Positions 1-11,100 of a DNA stretch of 64,000 bases are shown here, one piece after another. This DNA comes from Nissolia schottii (taxonomy: Eukaryota > Streptophyta > Magnoliopsida > Fabales > Fabaceae). The stretch spans positions 252,078-316,077 of the forward strand of contig QANU01055854.1 in NCBI GenBank assembly GCA_003254905.1. Direction: 5' to 3'. Position 1 is the first letter of the stretch; each line of letters begins with the position of its first letter. A model generated the notes under the pieces. That model was not told the origin of the DNA, did not search any database, and worked only from the letters and a program-made list of their open reading frames with translations. Both the position numbers and the translations under genes were made by a program.

Positions 1-2160
1 TAAGTATTCAAAGAATTTGAGGTATATGCCTGACCGTGATAAGATAATCGGTACCAACCCCATTTAAACTTTTTATGCACCAAAAAAATTAGTTCAATAT
101 GCTCGAAAAGAGTATTTATAAACTAACAATGAGATATATAATATTATATTAAATTTTTATCATTTAAAAATAATATAATAATTTATATTTAATCAAATCT
201 TAATTAATTTAAGCCACTAGAATTGGTCTAATTGTGAGAGATTTTGGAAGAATGCATGAGGTCTTAAATTTAAATCTCATTGCAACTAATGTAATTTCTA
301 AATTACCAAAAAAATCTTAACTAATTTAGGACATTCACTTTTTAATAATTTATACATATAATAAAGGAAATTTCCCCAAAAAAAATTGTTATTTGGTGTC
401 CAAATTTTGTTTCGCTTTTACATTTACTCATTTTTTTTTAGTGCTTCTCAAAAAAAAAAAAATACCCATTCTCCATCACCAACCACCACTTCTCATCTAT
501 ATTTGTCATTTTTACTCTCACTTTTTTTTATATTTTCTTATCTGATTCTACTTTTTGTTATCAACAACTTATAAAAAATTCAGATTGGCAAATACTTCGT
601 AGGCATAAAATGTCTATAACCCGGTAGTATTTTATAATAAATTTATGTTAATATTTTATTTAACATTTTTAAAATATAATTTTATTTGATTATTTAAAAT
701 TACTATATTTTAGTTATTTGATTATGTGCAAGAACCAAAATGTAATGTTTCAATGTTCTCGAAATATTGAGTATATCAAATTTTCACTTAATACTTTTTT
801 TCTTTTTCTTTGTCAAATGTACCAAAAATAATGAACTACAAATATGCTACTCGAATTCAAAATGAAGGCAAAAACTTTTATTTTTTACTAAGATAATCAA
901 AGGATATATTTTTATTCACTCTATGACTCGAACTCAGATTCTTTCATTTTATTGGAGTAAAATCGATCACTAGATCGTGAGCTCAATCACAAAATGAAGG
1001 CAAGAAGTCTTTAGAACTACTTGACTAAGAACCCCGTTTAACAAATACATGATAGCTTTCAAAGTTATATTACCACAATTATAAGGGTAACAATACATTA
1101 TTCATCATGCCCTAACCATATCCTTTAAGGTTTAGTTATGCCTTTCTGATACACCATTCTATGATAGTGTATCTAACATTGTGTATTGAACACAAATGGC
1201 GCACTTTTATTGGAATTTAGCAAACGGACAAGGGTGTTATCCAGTTTCATAATATCTTCCATAATACTCACCACTTCAATCATACCTGCCAATTTTACCT
1301 TTATGTTTAACTATCTGCTTGAGATTTCTCATGTAACAGATAAACAAAATCATCAATGGAAGTAGTGAAATACATTTCCTTATTGAAAGACTTCGCATTA
1401 AAAGGACAACATATTTTGATGTGTAGAATCAAGTTGGGTACTCCTTGTGGCTCCTTACTATATGAGTTTTTGTATGTTTTCCTTTAAATGTTCGAGACTA
1501 GGTTCAGATAATATAATGAATATATCTTTGATGCATGTTCACTTAGAAAATGCTTGAATGGTTGGAACTCTATGCGTTGACACCTAGTTAGTGCATAAAG
1601 ATCCACTGGGAAAACTTGTAATACACTACATCATATCCAGTCTCTTTTTCCACCAGCACCTATTGTCACCCTTCTAGCTGAGGTGGGGGGAAGTTCTCAC
1701 ATTTCTCCCTATTTTTCTTAGGAACGAGCTTAACGTATAGTTGTAGAATAGGATAATAGTTATAACCGATGGAATGCTATTGTAATCCCCTCAGATGGAG
1801 AAGAAGAAGTTTTTTCTTAGAGTCACAGTTCCTAATGTTGTGGTTATAGGAGCAGCAGTGGATGGTAATGTAGTGGATGAAAGTGTAGAAGTTGAGTCTG
1901 AAGACACTGACCCGTAGGAGGACCCATAGATTCTAGTGGAGCCTTAGTCCAGTGAACCTTCTCTCAGAACAAGGAATGCTCGGAGCTACAAAAAGAGTTT
2001 TGACAAGCATCCTGTGAGTGCAACTAGATGTGTGTCATTGATGATGTACATGATGATTTATCCCTCTCTAGATAAAAGAGAAAATGATAATAAAAGTGTG
2101 AACAATTTGTGAGACTCCATAAATGTATGTAATTGATCTGGGATTGATATGATATCACTT
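1..2160. other. Intergenic, AT-rich, no recognised gene
   Basis: I see no convincing gene here. The stretch is AT-rich with short, unconserved open frames. Around 1800-2060 there is a G/A-rich passage that translates on the plus strand into acidic residues with several stops, and it could be a decayed element. Nothing is specific enough to name. Confidence 0.4.
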
Positions 2161-2959
2161 GTTAATGGTTTAGGGTAATTATCGACAGATAAATTATCCA
2201 TTAATGAAATGTTGCATTTCATTTCTCAACATTATCGACAGATATTCCTTTTGCGGGGAATTTTTTTTGTCGGTAATGATTTTTGGAAATGGGCGAGATT
2301 CCTGCCCAAGTAAAATGTGTTGTTTTACTTGAAGTTATTAGTGGTCGATTACCTTTTGTGACAGATAAATCTGCCACAAAAGTTTGTGAAACCCTATTTT
2401 GTGAGGATTCCTTTCTTCTCCTTCTCTCTAACCTCATTCTCTTCCTTCTCTTTAACTCACCGCCACTACCACTGGACGTTGTCGCCTCCTCTTGCACCCC
2501 CAAGCCCCTTAATCCCTCCCTCACCATAACCATCGACACCATCCCTCACCAAGGCCCCCCAACATCATTGCTTACTAAGCCAGTTGTCTCCTACACCCTC
2601 AAGCCCTAGACATTGTTAGTCACTAAGCCCGCCACCGCCGCTGCCACCAAAAGCCCCTGTCACTACCAAGGCCACCTCCTCCTGCATCCCCAAGGCCTCG
2701 ATATCGTTCCTCACCAAGCTCGTCTCGTCCCCCCTCACCAAGCCCAAGGCCACTGCCACCAGCAAGTCCCCCTTACATAATGTAGGTTTTTTATTTTCAT
2801 TTTTATTTTTTTCTTAGGATAGTTAACAGGGGATAGATGATTGTTAAGCTAGGTAATTGATTAATTATTTATTGCATGTTAGTGTATGTGATAACTATAT
2901 GTGATGCTTGTGTATATTAATTAGTGATAATATGTGTTAGTGTATGTTATAATATGATA

Positions 2960-3590
2960 AGTGCATGTGTGTGTTAATTTGTGATAATGTGATAAGTGTT
3001 AGAGTGTGTGTGTGTGTGTGTGTGTGTGTTGTATGTGTGTTAATTAGTGTAAGAGTGTGTGGGTGCGTGTGTGTATGTGTGTGCAATAAGTGTGTTTGTG
3101 TGTTAATTATTGATAAGTGTTGGTGTCTTTATGTGCGACAGAGTGTGTGTCAATTAGTGCAAATATGTATGTGTTTGTGAGTGTTAGTGTGTGTATGGGC
3201 GTGTTAGTGTATGTTATAAGTGTGTTTGTGTGCTCATTATTGATAAGTGTTAGTGTGTGTGTTAACTAGTGTAAGTATTAGTGTGTGAGTGTGTTTATGT
3301 GTTAGTGTATGTATATGTATATGTATATGACAAATGTATTTGTGTGGTAATTAGTAATAAATATCTGTGTGTGTGTTAATTAGTGTAAGAGAGAGTGTGT
3401 GTATGAAGGTACATTTATGTGATAAGTGTGTTTCTGTATTAATTAGTGATAAGTGCTAGTGTGTTTATGTGTAAGTGAGTGTGTGTGTGTGTGTGCATGT
3501 GAATGTCATAAGTGTGTTTATGTTAGTGTGTCTATGTATTTGATAATGTGTATGTGTTAATGTGTGTATGTACTCTCTTTTTTTAGATAT
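2960..3590. repeat. GT-rich degenerate minisatellite
   Basis: About 600 bp are dominated by GTGTGT runs separated by phrases such as TTAATTAGTG and GATAAGTG. There is a pure (GT)n run at about 3004-3029 and shorter runs near 3478-3495. Spacing between GTTAATTAGTG-like words is irregular, so this is a degenerate expansion rather than a clean tandem array. It lies just upstream of the CACTA coding relic. Confidence 0.75.
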
Positions 3591-4187
3591 GGTTTCACAC
3601 AACAATATAGGTAGATGTAGAAACAAAGGTAGAGGCAGGGACAAAGAAGGCAACAATTCTCCTTCGTTGACCTCTACATTGACGCCATCCTCCACATCCA
3701 CCCCTGTGCTACCTATTGGGAAACTTATGCTCCCTTAGGGGGTATAATATTCTTCCATCTTTAGGACCGACATGTTTGGGGTTCTAGCCGACTTTGAGGT
3801 ATAATATGCCACCTCAGGGGTATCCAACTTTAGGATATGGTATGCCCTATCTAACTTATGGTATGCCCCCTCAAGGCTATAATATGCCTACTCAGGGGTG
3901 GGGGTATGGGGGGAAAATACATGGATGGGCCCAAATATGCCCATAATCATGGGTGGCCGGTGTAGCCCAATACCAAGGACAATGTTCGTCCACCTCCTCC
4001 ACAAACTCAGGCCCACGTGCCTCAATTTGGCTCTCAACCAGATGTGGCCTCCTCCAAACCTAGCTTTTCGCAAGGTTCATCTAACGACCCTCGCGAAAGG
4101 ATCAAGCTAGACCCTTTTTGGTATTAGGTGTGTGTTACTATAATTGTTTAATTAGTGATTAATTTATTTTTATTAATATTGATCTAT

Positions 4188-4218
<31 letters not shown>

Positions 4219-5550
4219 CTATATTTAGGTGGTATCCATATATAGGAAACTGCAGGAGCAGGCTAACTAAGACAATCAAGAGGTTATATGATCGTCTTGT
4301 GTATATATTTAATTAATTGTATGTGTAGGAGTATTTTCTCTTTGATGAGGATGATAAAAAGATGTACGCAACCTTTCGATATATGGTAGGAAAATAGTTA
4401 TAGCAATTGTGCAAAAAGATTAATGACGAAACATATAGAAATTCCCTTTCTTGGATGACTCAAGAGACGCTCAATGAGTTGCACCGAATTTGGGCCACTA
4501 ACAAGTTGAAAGATAAATCTAAGAAGGTCAAGGCTTCTAGAAATTCAGCAAAGGGGGGACTAATGTACACTTGTGGGTTCACCACCCTTCACTCCATGAA
4601 GCATAGAATGTAATGATTTTAATTTGTTAATTTAATTATTTGGTTTAATTTATTTTGATTAATGTGGTTTAGTAATATAATATATATTTAATGAAATGTA
4701 TACTCGAGATTTGGGCAAACCTATCTCTAAGCCCGCGGTCTTTCGGTATACTCACCTAAAGAAGGATGAGAGGGGTAAGGAGACTGTTTGGGTCGATTCA
4801 CAGCCTGAGAACACAACAATAATTATTGATTTACTCAATAATTAATTACTTTTTTACATATATATTGTTAGTTAAATTATTATGTTGCTAACTATGTGAA
4901 TTTTTGTTATTTTACTTATAGACGACATACACTCATATGTTGCATAAGGCTAGATAGTAGCAGACTAAGATCCTTGGCGATGATGAAGGTGGAGTTGATG
5001 ACATCCTAAAAATTGATAAAGACGCATTATGGTTGGAGGTCATCGACGGTATAAATAGAAATTGCACATATGGCTGAGGGACAATTCTCCTTAAGACAAT
5101 CAGGAGAGGGGGAAGGAGAGGATGATTAATTGCTGGCACCAGTTTTGGGTCCGCCATTCCTATTGACAATGAAGTCTATCGTGTTGTTCATGACCTCAAT
5201 ATTGAACTCCACGCCTAGGCCATGCAGCTGCATCAGGAAGCGACCCGCCTTCAGACAAAGATACAAACACAACAGAAGAAGGAAAAAATAAAAATGAAGA
5301 AAAAGTTTTTTTTTTTTTTTTTTGTTTCTTATAGACGATGTATGATCATACAAACATTTTCATGCAAGCGAATCGTCATAGTCGCCTAACTTCTCCTTGT
5401 TTGACAATTTGGAGGAAGATGACGAGCATATTCCCAACACTCTTGGCCTTGGCAACCACAACGCGGATGATGGTGAGGATTCGATAAGCCTTAAATACAC
5501 CCCTAGCCCCAGCCCAAACCCACCTTGTCACAACTACGATCACTTTTGAT
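3587..5550 (+). pseudogene. Transposase_24-like CACTA ORF1 relic
   Basis: Fragments in several plus-strand frames look like the plant transposase_24 domain. An N-terminal low-complexity part is rich in Gly, Pro, Met and Tyr (about 3590-4110, repeated GYGMP-like words). A central block at 4407-4613 (68 aa) contains NDETYRNSLSWMTQ, then a Trp-rich and Lys-rich segment ending in a His-Arg-Met cluster. A following block at about 4700-4820 contains KPAVFRYTHLKK and WVDSQPENT. A last block near 4990-5100 contains DALWLEVIDGINRN. Stops and frame changes separate the blocks, and the AT dinucleotide run near 4200 lies between them. In intact relatives this protein accompanies the DDE transposase; no DDE transposase is visible here. 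Confidence 0.55.
4192..4217. repeat. (AT)n microsatellite
   Basis: Uninterrupted AT dinucleotide run of about 26 bp inside the CACTA relic. Confidence 0.85.
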
Positions 5551-5949
5551 TTTCTTTTTTTTAAAAAAATATTTTTTTTAAATAGAACGAATATTAAATT
5601 TTAATACTAATTATTTTATTTACAATTATGAATTTTTTATTTTCTTTTGAATTTTACACAATGAATATTTTCACCGCTACGTAAATAATATTATTATATT
5701 ACAACTATTTATTGGTAGATATATCCGTCGGTAATCGTACGCATAGGCATCGTTCCTATGACATGTTACCGGAGGATATATCCACCACTAATTATTAGTG
5801 GATACAAAATTCGATAGTATTAGATTACCAACGAGCCAAATACGATTACATACTTTTCGACATAAAATCTGTCAAAAACTTTAAAATTTGCTAGTATTTT
5901 AACAAAATTTATCGGTAAATTTGTTGGTATATAACTTTTTTTAGTTGTG

Positions 5950-6595
5950 AATATGTAATATTAGTGTAAAATTATTTTATATTTTTATTCAATCCTATGG
6001 TTAAAATAATTTTTTTAAAATAAGAGATACAGGAAATAACTAATTTTTTTCACTAACGTGTGTGGCTTTGAATAATTGGGTGAACTACACTAACATGGTT
6101 TTTCTTTTTGTGACGTTAGTTGCATTAACATAATTTGCATTGTGAAATTATCTTTTTTTATGCTAGCCCTATTTTTTTCCCTCTCTTCTCCTGCTTTTAG
6201 TCTTCTTGAAGTGTTAATAATGAGGGGGGCGTCTAGCAGTGCGACCATTTTTTCTTTTCATTATTTAAATTTTTTATTAAATAAAATGTTCAGATTATTA
6301 TATCTTAAATAAAAAAAAATTGCATTAACATGTTGATTCCAATTTTGTCCCGGTAATTTGAGCGTGTCGTGTTGACTGTTGACTGAGAAGGTGAGTACTG
6401 AGTTGGGACGGTATTCGTTAAGGGAAGCCGAAGCCTAGCCGTTAACAAAGCCAACGAGGCTGGGAGTTGTCGGTGAGTGACGGCGAAAGTGAAAACTGAA
6501 AAACACCCAAACGCCTCTTTCATCTTTCACTCTTCATACCCTTTCATATCCATGAAAATTATAACAATTTAAACACAGCAAAAAGAAAAAAATTA
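5950..6595. other. Gap upstream of CSI1, no gene seen
   Basis: AT-rich sequence between the right end of the CACTA relic and the CSI1 promoter. It becomes more GC-balanced after 6340. No conserved frame is visible. Confidence 0.5.
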
Positions 6596-6599
6596 AAAC

Positions 6600-6607
6600 T
6601 ATAAAAG
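6600..6607 (+). promoter_or_regulatory. Candidate TATA box of CSI1
   Basis: TATAAAAG lies in an A-rich stretch, followed by pyrimidine-rich sequence (CTCTCTCACC and similar, 6655-6710) typical of plant 5' leaders. Transcription would begin near 6632. A likely leader exon ends at 6783 before a good donor (GTAAGC), and the next acceptor is at 7188-7189. No ATG occurs in the inferred leader before 7320. Confidence 0.4.
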
Positions 6608-7189
6608 AAAAAATCCCATCGCCATTTTCGCACTCCTCAATCAGCTTCTAAGTCTCTGAAGGTCTCTCATTCCCCCATTCCAATTCTCTCTCACCTCTCT
6701 CACGTTTAACTACTAACGTCGTTGCTCAATTTCACAATCCTCACGCATTTCTTTCGTTCATTTTCTGTATATAGTGCATTTCTGTAAGCATTTTTGATTT
6801 CCCGTTGACTAACACCCACTGCACGCTTTCCCCCCTTCAATTCCTCGGTTGTTGATCTGCCATAATTTTATTTTATTTTTTGTTACGATTTGGTTTTGTT
6901 TCGCTGTAATTTCACCGTGCACGCGATGTGTAGCCTTAATTGATTCAGATGTAGGTTTTTCGTAGGTGTGCTAAATGCTAACGATATGATTATTTCGTTG
7001 TAATTGATCTTATTATTGAGGTTAAGGATTAGGAGGATAAGCAATTGAGCTCTTAATGATTTAGAGTGCTTTTGTGTAGGAAGTTTGCCTTTGTGTTTTC
7101 GTTTCGTATTTTTTTTTTTTTTTACATGTGAGATGGATTCGTGATTGGTTTTTGTGATCTGCATCATTATGCGTTGGTGTGCTTTGCAG

Positions 7190-7348
7190 GAGGCTTTGAA
7201 GTTCTGACTGTATCTCCAGTATAGATCTGGAGAGGAGGCACTGTTGTGGACCATCTGATTGGGGAGTATTCGCGTACCAAAACTGGCGACCACGCTGACT
7301 TGGAGGTTTGCTGCCAGCAATGGCAGCACCCTCCCTGCCAATGATCTG
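7190..7348 (+). other. CSI1 5' exon: leader and lost N-terminus
   Basis: An exon bounded by TTTGCAG and GGTACT splice signals. One frame reads KLATTLTWRFAASNGS then LPANDL, clearly matching the N-terminus of CSI1, and it continues in frame into the exon at 8052. However, there is no ATG in that frame: a TGA lies shortly upstream, and the place where relatives carry Met-Thr-Lys reads CGT ACC AAA with one extra A. The only ATG in this exon (7320) is in another frame and opens a short upstream ORF. Confidence 0.7.
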
Positions 7349-8112
7349 GTACTTCTTCACATTTTTCTTGTTTTTCTGTTGTTTCTTTTTCCTTTTTTTT
7401 TGTCATCACATAATTTGTGACCGTCTTTCTTGATGGATTACTAGCTAGTAATTTAGTTTGTTAGTTAGTTAGTTGTGATACTTGCTTTGCACTATATGTA
7501 TAATGTGTGTGTGGTTCTACGCTGAGTTCTGGGCCTCTGGCACTACATGATGCTGTGTATTTCTTTTTCTTTTTTCTTTTTTTACTTACGAACTTTCAGA
7601 TTTACTCTTTTTTTTGGAAATCCTAAATGATTAAAAAATCACCTACTGTTTTAACAACGGTTTTATTTGTTTGGTTTGAAGGTTTTTCAGTTTCATAATG
7701 TGGAATGTGATCAAGTTGTGATATGTTGTGGTTTGCCTATGTTTCCTTGCAACTTGATTTTCCATTTCTTCTCCTCTTGTGAAACATGTGACTTAGTTTT
7801 TCATCATACACAGGCAAGAGTAAAGAGATTAACTGGATTTTCATGTAACATGCAGTTAATAATAGGAATAAGGAAAGAAAAAGTAACAATTGCTTATATA
7901 TTGATCATTACCCATATTGTATTGTGTCTAATATGTTTTTACTGTGTGTTAATTTTTGTTGTTTCCAGTATATGACATTGGTGCAGTAAATAGAACTATT
8001 TATACACACATTCCATTTAACCTTCTCTACTGTCATTCTTTTTTATTGCAGGAAAGAAATGGTGATGGGAAGGCTCAAGATTTGGAGCCTCCAACTCCCC
8101 ATTCTGTTTTGA
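7320..8112 (+). promoter_or_regulatory. 29-codon upstream ORF in spliced CSI1 leader
   Basis: ATG at 7320-7322 (G at -3, G at +4) is the first AUG of the inferred mRNA. It reads MAAPSLPMIW to the splice at 7348, resumes at 8052 and stops at TGA 8110-8112. The first AUG in the CSI1 frame is at 8115, only two bases later. This layout could allow termination-reinitiation. The extent depends on the inferred splice. Confidence 0.5.
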
Positions 8113-8114
8113 AG

Positions 8115-11100
8115 ATGGGATTGAGGTTGGTTACAACTTTAAACATGCTTATACATTATATCAAACAGGAATAATTTGCAGTATGGTAAAATTATTGAAT
8201 CAATTGCTTGCAATGCTGCGAGTCAATGGTTGTACTTTCTTGAGTTTGACACATTTTGTGCTTTGCATCGTTACTTCTTCTTGAAGCCAAGTAAGCTAAT
8301 ACCCATGATTCTCTCTTGTTGTAGTGTTATAGTTTGTCATCTGTGTCAAAAAATCAAAGACAGATTTTTTCTTTTTCTTAAGAATTTCATATATAGAAGC
8401 TAAGGTTGCAGGGGCTTTGATGATATGACCTCTATGCTCTCTAATCTAAGACCATCTAACATGATACTTTGATATATGGACTAAGGCAATTTAAATTTGG
8501 GTGTACAATCTCATATACAAACTATTTTACCTTTTTTCGTAACTGGTTGCAGAGAACGTAGTAGCAGCATGGAAGATCCAGATGGGACATTGGCAAGTGT
8601 TGCCCAATACATTGAGCAGCTGCGTCGGAGCTCATCTTCTATCCAAGAGAAAGAGCATTCCTTGAAGCAGTTATCAGAGCTTATTGATATGCGTGAAAAT
8701 GCTTTCAGTGCTGTTGGATCTCACTCTCAAGCAGTTCCAGTACTTGTTTCCCTTCTCCGGTCTGGATCTTTGAATGTGAAGATACAGGCAGCTACTGTCT
8801 TGGGCTCCCTTTGTAAAGAAAATGAGCTGAGGGTTAAAGTCTTGCTCGGAGGATGCATTCCTCCATTGCTTGGTCTACTCAAGTCCAGCTCAGCCGAAGG
8901 TCAAGTAGCTGCTGCCAAGACTATTTATGCTGTCTCTCAAGGTGGTGCCAAAGATCATGTTGGATCAAAGATTTTTTCCACTGAAGGAGTTGTTCCCGTG
9001 CTCTGGGAGCAGTTGCAGAAGGGCTTGAAGACTGAAAACGTAGTTGACAATTTATTGACTGGAGCATTGAAAAATCTCTCCAGCAGTACTGAGGGATTCT
9101 GGAATGCCACAATACAAGCTGGAGGAGTGGACATATTAGTAAAGTTACTGACAACAGGGCAGTCTGGTACTCTAGCCAATGTGTGCTTTTTACTTGCCTG
9201 CATGATGATGGAGGATGAGTCTGTTTGTTCAAAAGTGTTGACAGCAGAGGCAACAAAGCAACTCCTCAAACTATTAGGCCCTGGTAATGACGCCCCTGTT
9301 AGAGCCGAAGCAGCTGGTGCTCTTAAATCTCTGTCTGCCCAGTGCAAAGATGCAAGACGGGAGATAGCCAATTCTAATGGCATTCCTTCTTTGATTAATG
9401 CAACCATAGCTCCTTCCAAAGAGTTCATGCAAGGTGAGTATGCTCAAGCATTACAGGAGAATGCTATGTGTGCTCTAGCAAACATCTCTGGTGGTTTGTC
9501 TTATGTCATCTCCAGCCTTGGTCAAAGCCTTGAATCATGCAACTCGCCTACCCAAATTGCTGACACATTAGGGGCTTTAGCTTCAGCTCTTATGATATAT
9601 GATGACAAGGCGGAATCTACCAGAGCGTCAGATCCTTTAGTAGTTGAGCGGACATTACTCAAGCAATTTAAACCTCAATTGCCCTTCCTTGTGCAGGAAC
9701 GGACGGTTGAAGCCCTGGCTAGTTTGTATGGTAATCCCATACTCTCAATTAAACTTGTGAATTCCGATGCAAAGCGTTTGCTTGTTGGTTTAATAACAAT
9801 GGCTGCCAGTGAAGTGCAAGATGAGCTGCTAAAAGCTCTCTTGACACTGTGCAATAGTGAAGGCAGTCTATGGCCTGCACTTCAAGGCCGTGAAGGAGTT
9901 CAACTGTTGATATCTCTTCTGGGGCTTTCATCAGAACAGCAGCAAGAATGTGCTGTTGCCCTCCTTTGCCTTCTGTCTAATGAAAATGATGAAAGTAAAT
10001 GGGCCATTACTGCTGCTGGTGGTATACCTCCACTTGTTCAAATTTTGGAGTCAGGATCTGCAAAAGCAAAGGAAGATTCAGCAACCATCCTTAGGAACCT
10101 ATGCAATCACAGTGAGGATATACGTGCTTGTGTTGAAAGTGCCGATGCTGTTCCTGCATTGTTGTGGCTATTGAAGAATGGAAGCGCAAACGGGAAGGAG
10201 ATTGCTGCAAAGACCTTGAATCACTTAATCCATAAATCTGACACAGCAACTATTAGTCAGCTTACAGCATTATTGACAAGTGATCTACCAGAATCTAAGG
10301 TTTATGTTTTAGATGCTTTGAGAAGTATGCTTTCTGTTGTTCCTCTTAGTGATCTTTTACGTGAAGGTAGTGCTGCCAGTGATGCCATTGATACAATGAT
10401 AAAAATATTGAGCTCAACCAAGGAAGAAACTCAGGCAAAGTCTGCATCAGCTCTATCAGGAATTTTTGAAATGAGGAAAGATGTACGTGAAAGCAGCATT
10501 GCTGTTAAAACTCTTCGGTCAATCATGAAGTTGCTTAATGTTGAATCTGAAAGCATCTTAATGGAGTCCTCATGCTGCCTGGCGGCAATATCTCTTTCCA
10601 TCAAAGAGAACAGGGATGTTGCTGCTATTGCTAGAGATGCTTTATCTCCCCTAGTTTCACTTGCTAACTCTTCAGTCTTGGAAGTGGCAGAGCTTGCAAC
10701 ATGTGCTGTGGCAAATCTTATTTTGGATAGTGAAATTGCAGAGAAAGCTGTTGCTGAAGAAGTTATTGTGCCTGCTACCAGAGTATTACGTGAAGGCACA
10801 CTTTCTGGAAAAACACATGCTGCAGCAGCAATTGCCCGCCTGTTACATTCTAGGAAAGTTGATTATGCTGTAACCGATTGTGTGAATCGTGCTGGAACTG
10901 TTCTTGCATTAGTTTCTTTCTTAGATTCTGCTATTAATGGATCTGTCACTACATTGGAGGCTCTAGACGCACTTGCCATTTTGTCCGGGTCAGCAGAGAC
11001 CAGCCCGCATAGTAAACCTGCATGGGCAGTTTTAGCGGAATTCCCTAAAAGCATAAGCCCTATAGTCCTGTCTATTGCTGATTCAACGCCAATGCTGCAG

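Larger units (their letters stand above)
2165..5949 (+). mobile_element. Decayed CACTA (En/Spm-type) DNA transposon
   Basis: Coding remains at about 3590-5550 resemble the ORF1/transposase_24 (Ptta/En/Spm) protein of plant CACTA elements. The right end reads TTTAGTTGTG, whose reverse complement CACAACTAAA is close to the family terminus CACTACAAAA. Both flanks carry short repeated motifs such as CGACAGATA (2180-2250) and TATCGGTAA or CGTCGGTAA (5700-5920), as expected of CACTA subterminal repeats. I could not find a matching left terminus or the 3-bp target duplication, so the left limit is approximate. The copy is old. Confidence 0.55.

Noticed and set aside
2219-2609. Overlapping frames on both strands of about 107 codons
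   Set aside because: C/T-rich low-complexity sequence in the CACTA relic; no domain and opposite-strand mirror frames.
2965-3180. 71-codon Cys/Val-rich frame
   Set aside because: Translation of GTGT repeats; no conserved protein.
7667-8403. Several short frames in CSI1 introns 1 and 2
   Set aside because: They cross spliced introns and show no similarity; leader and intron sequence.
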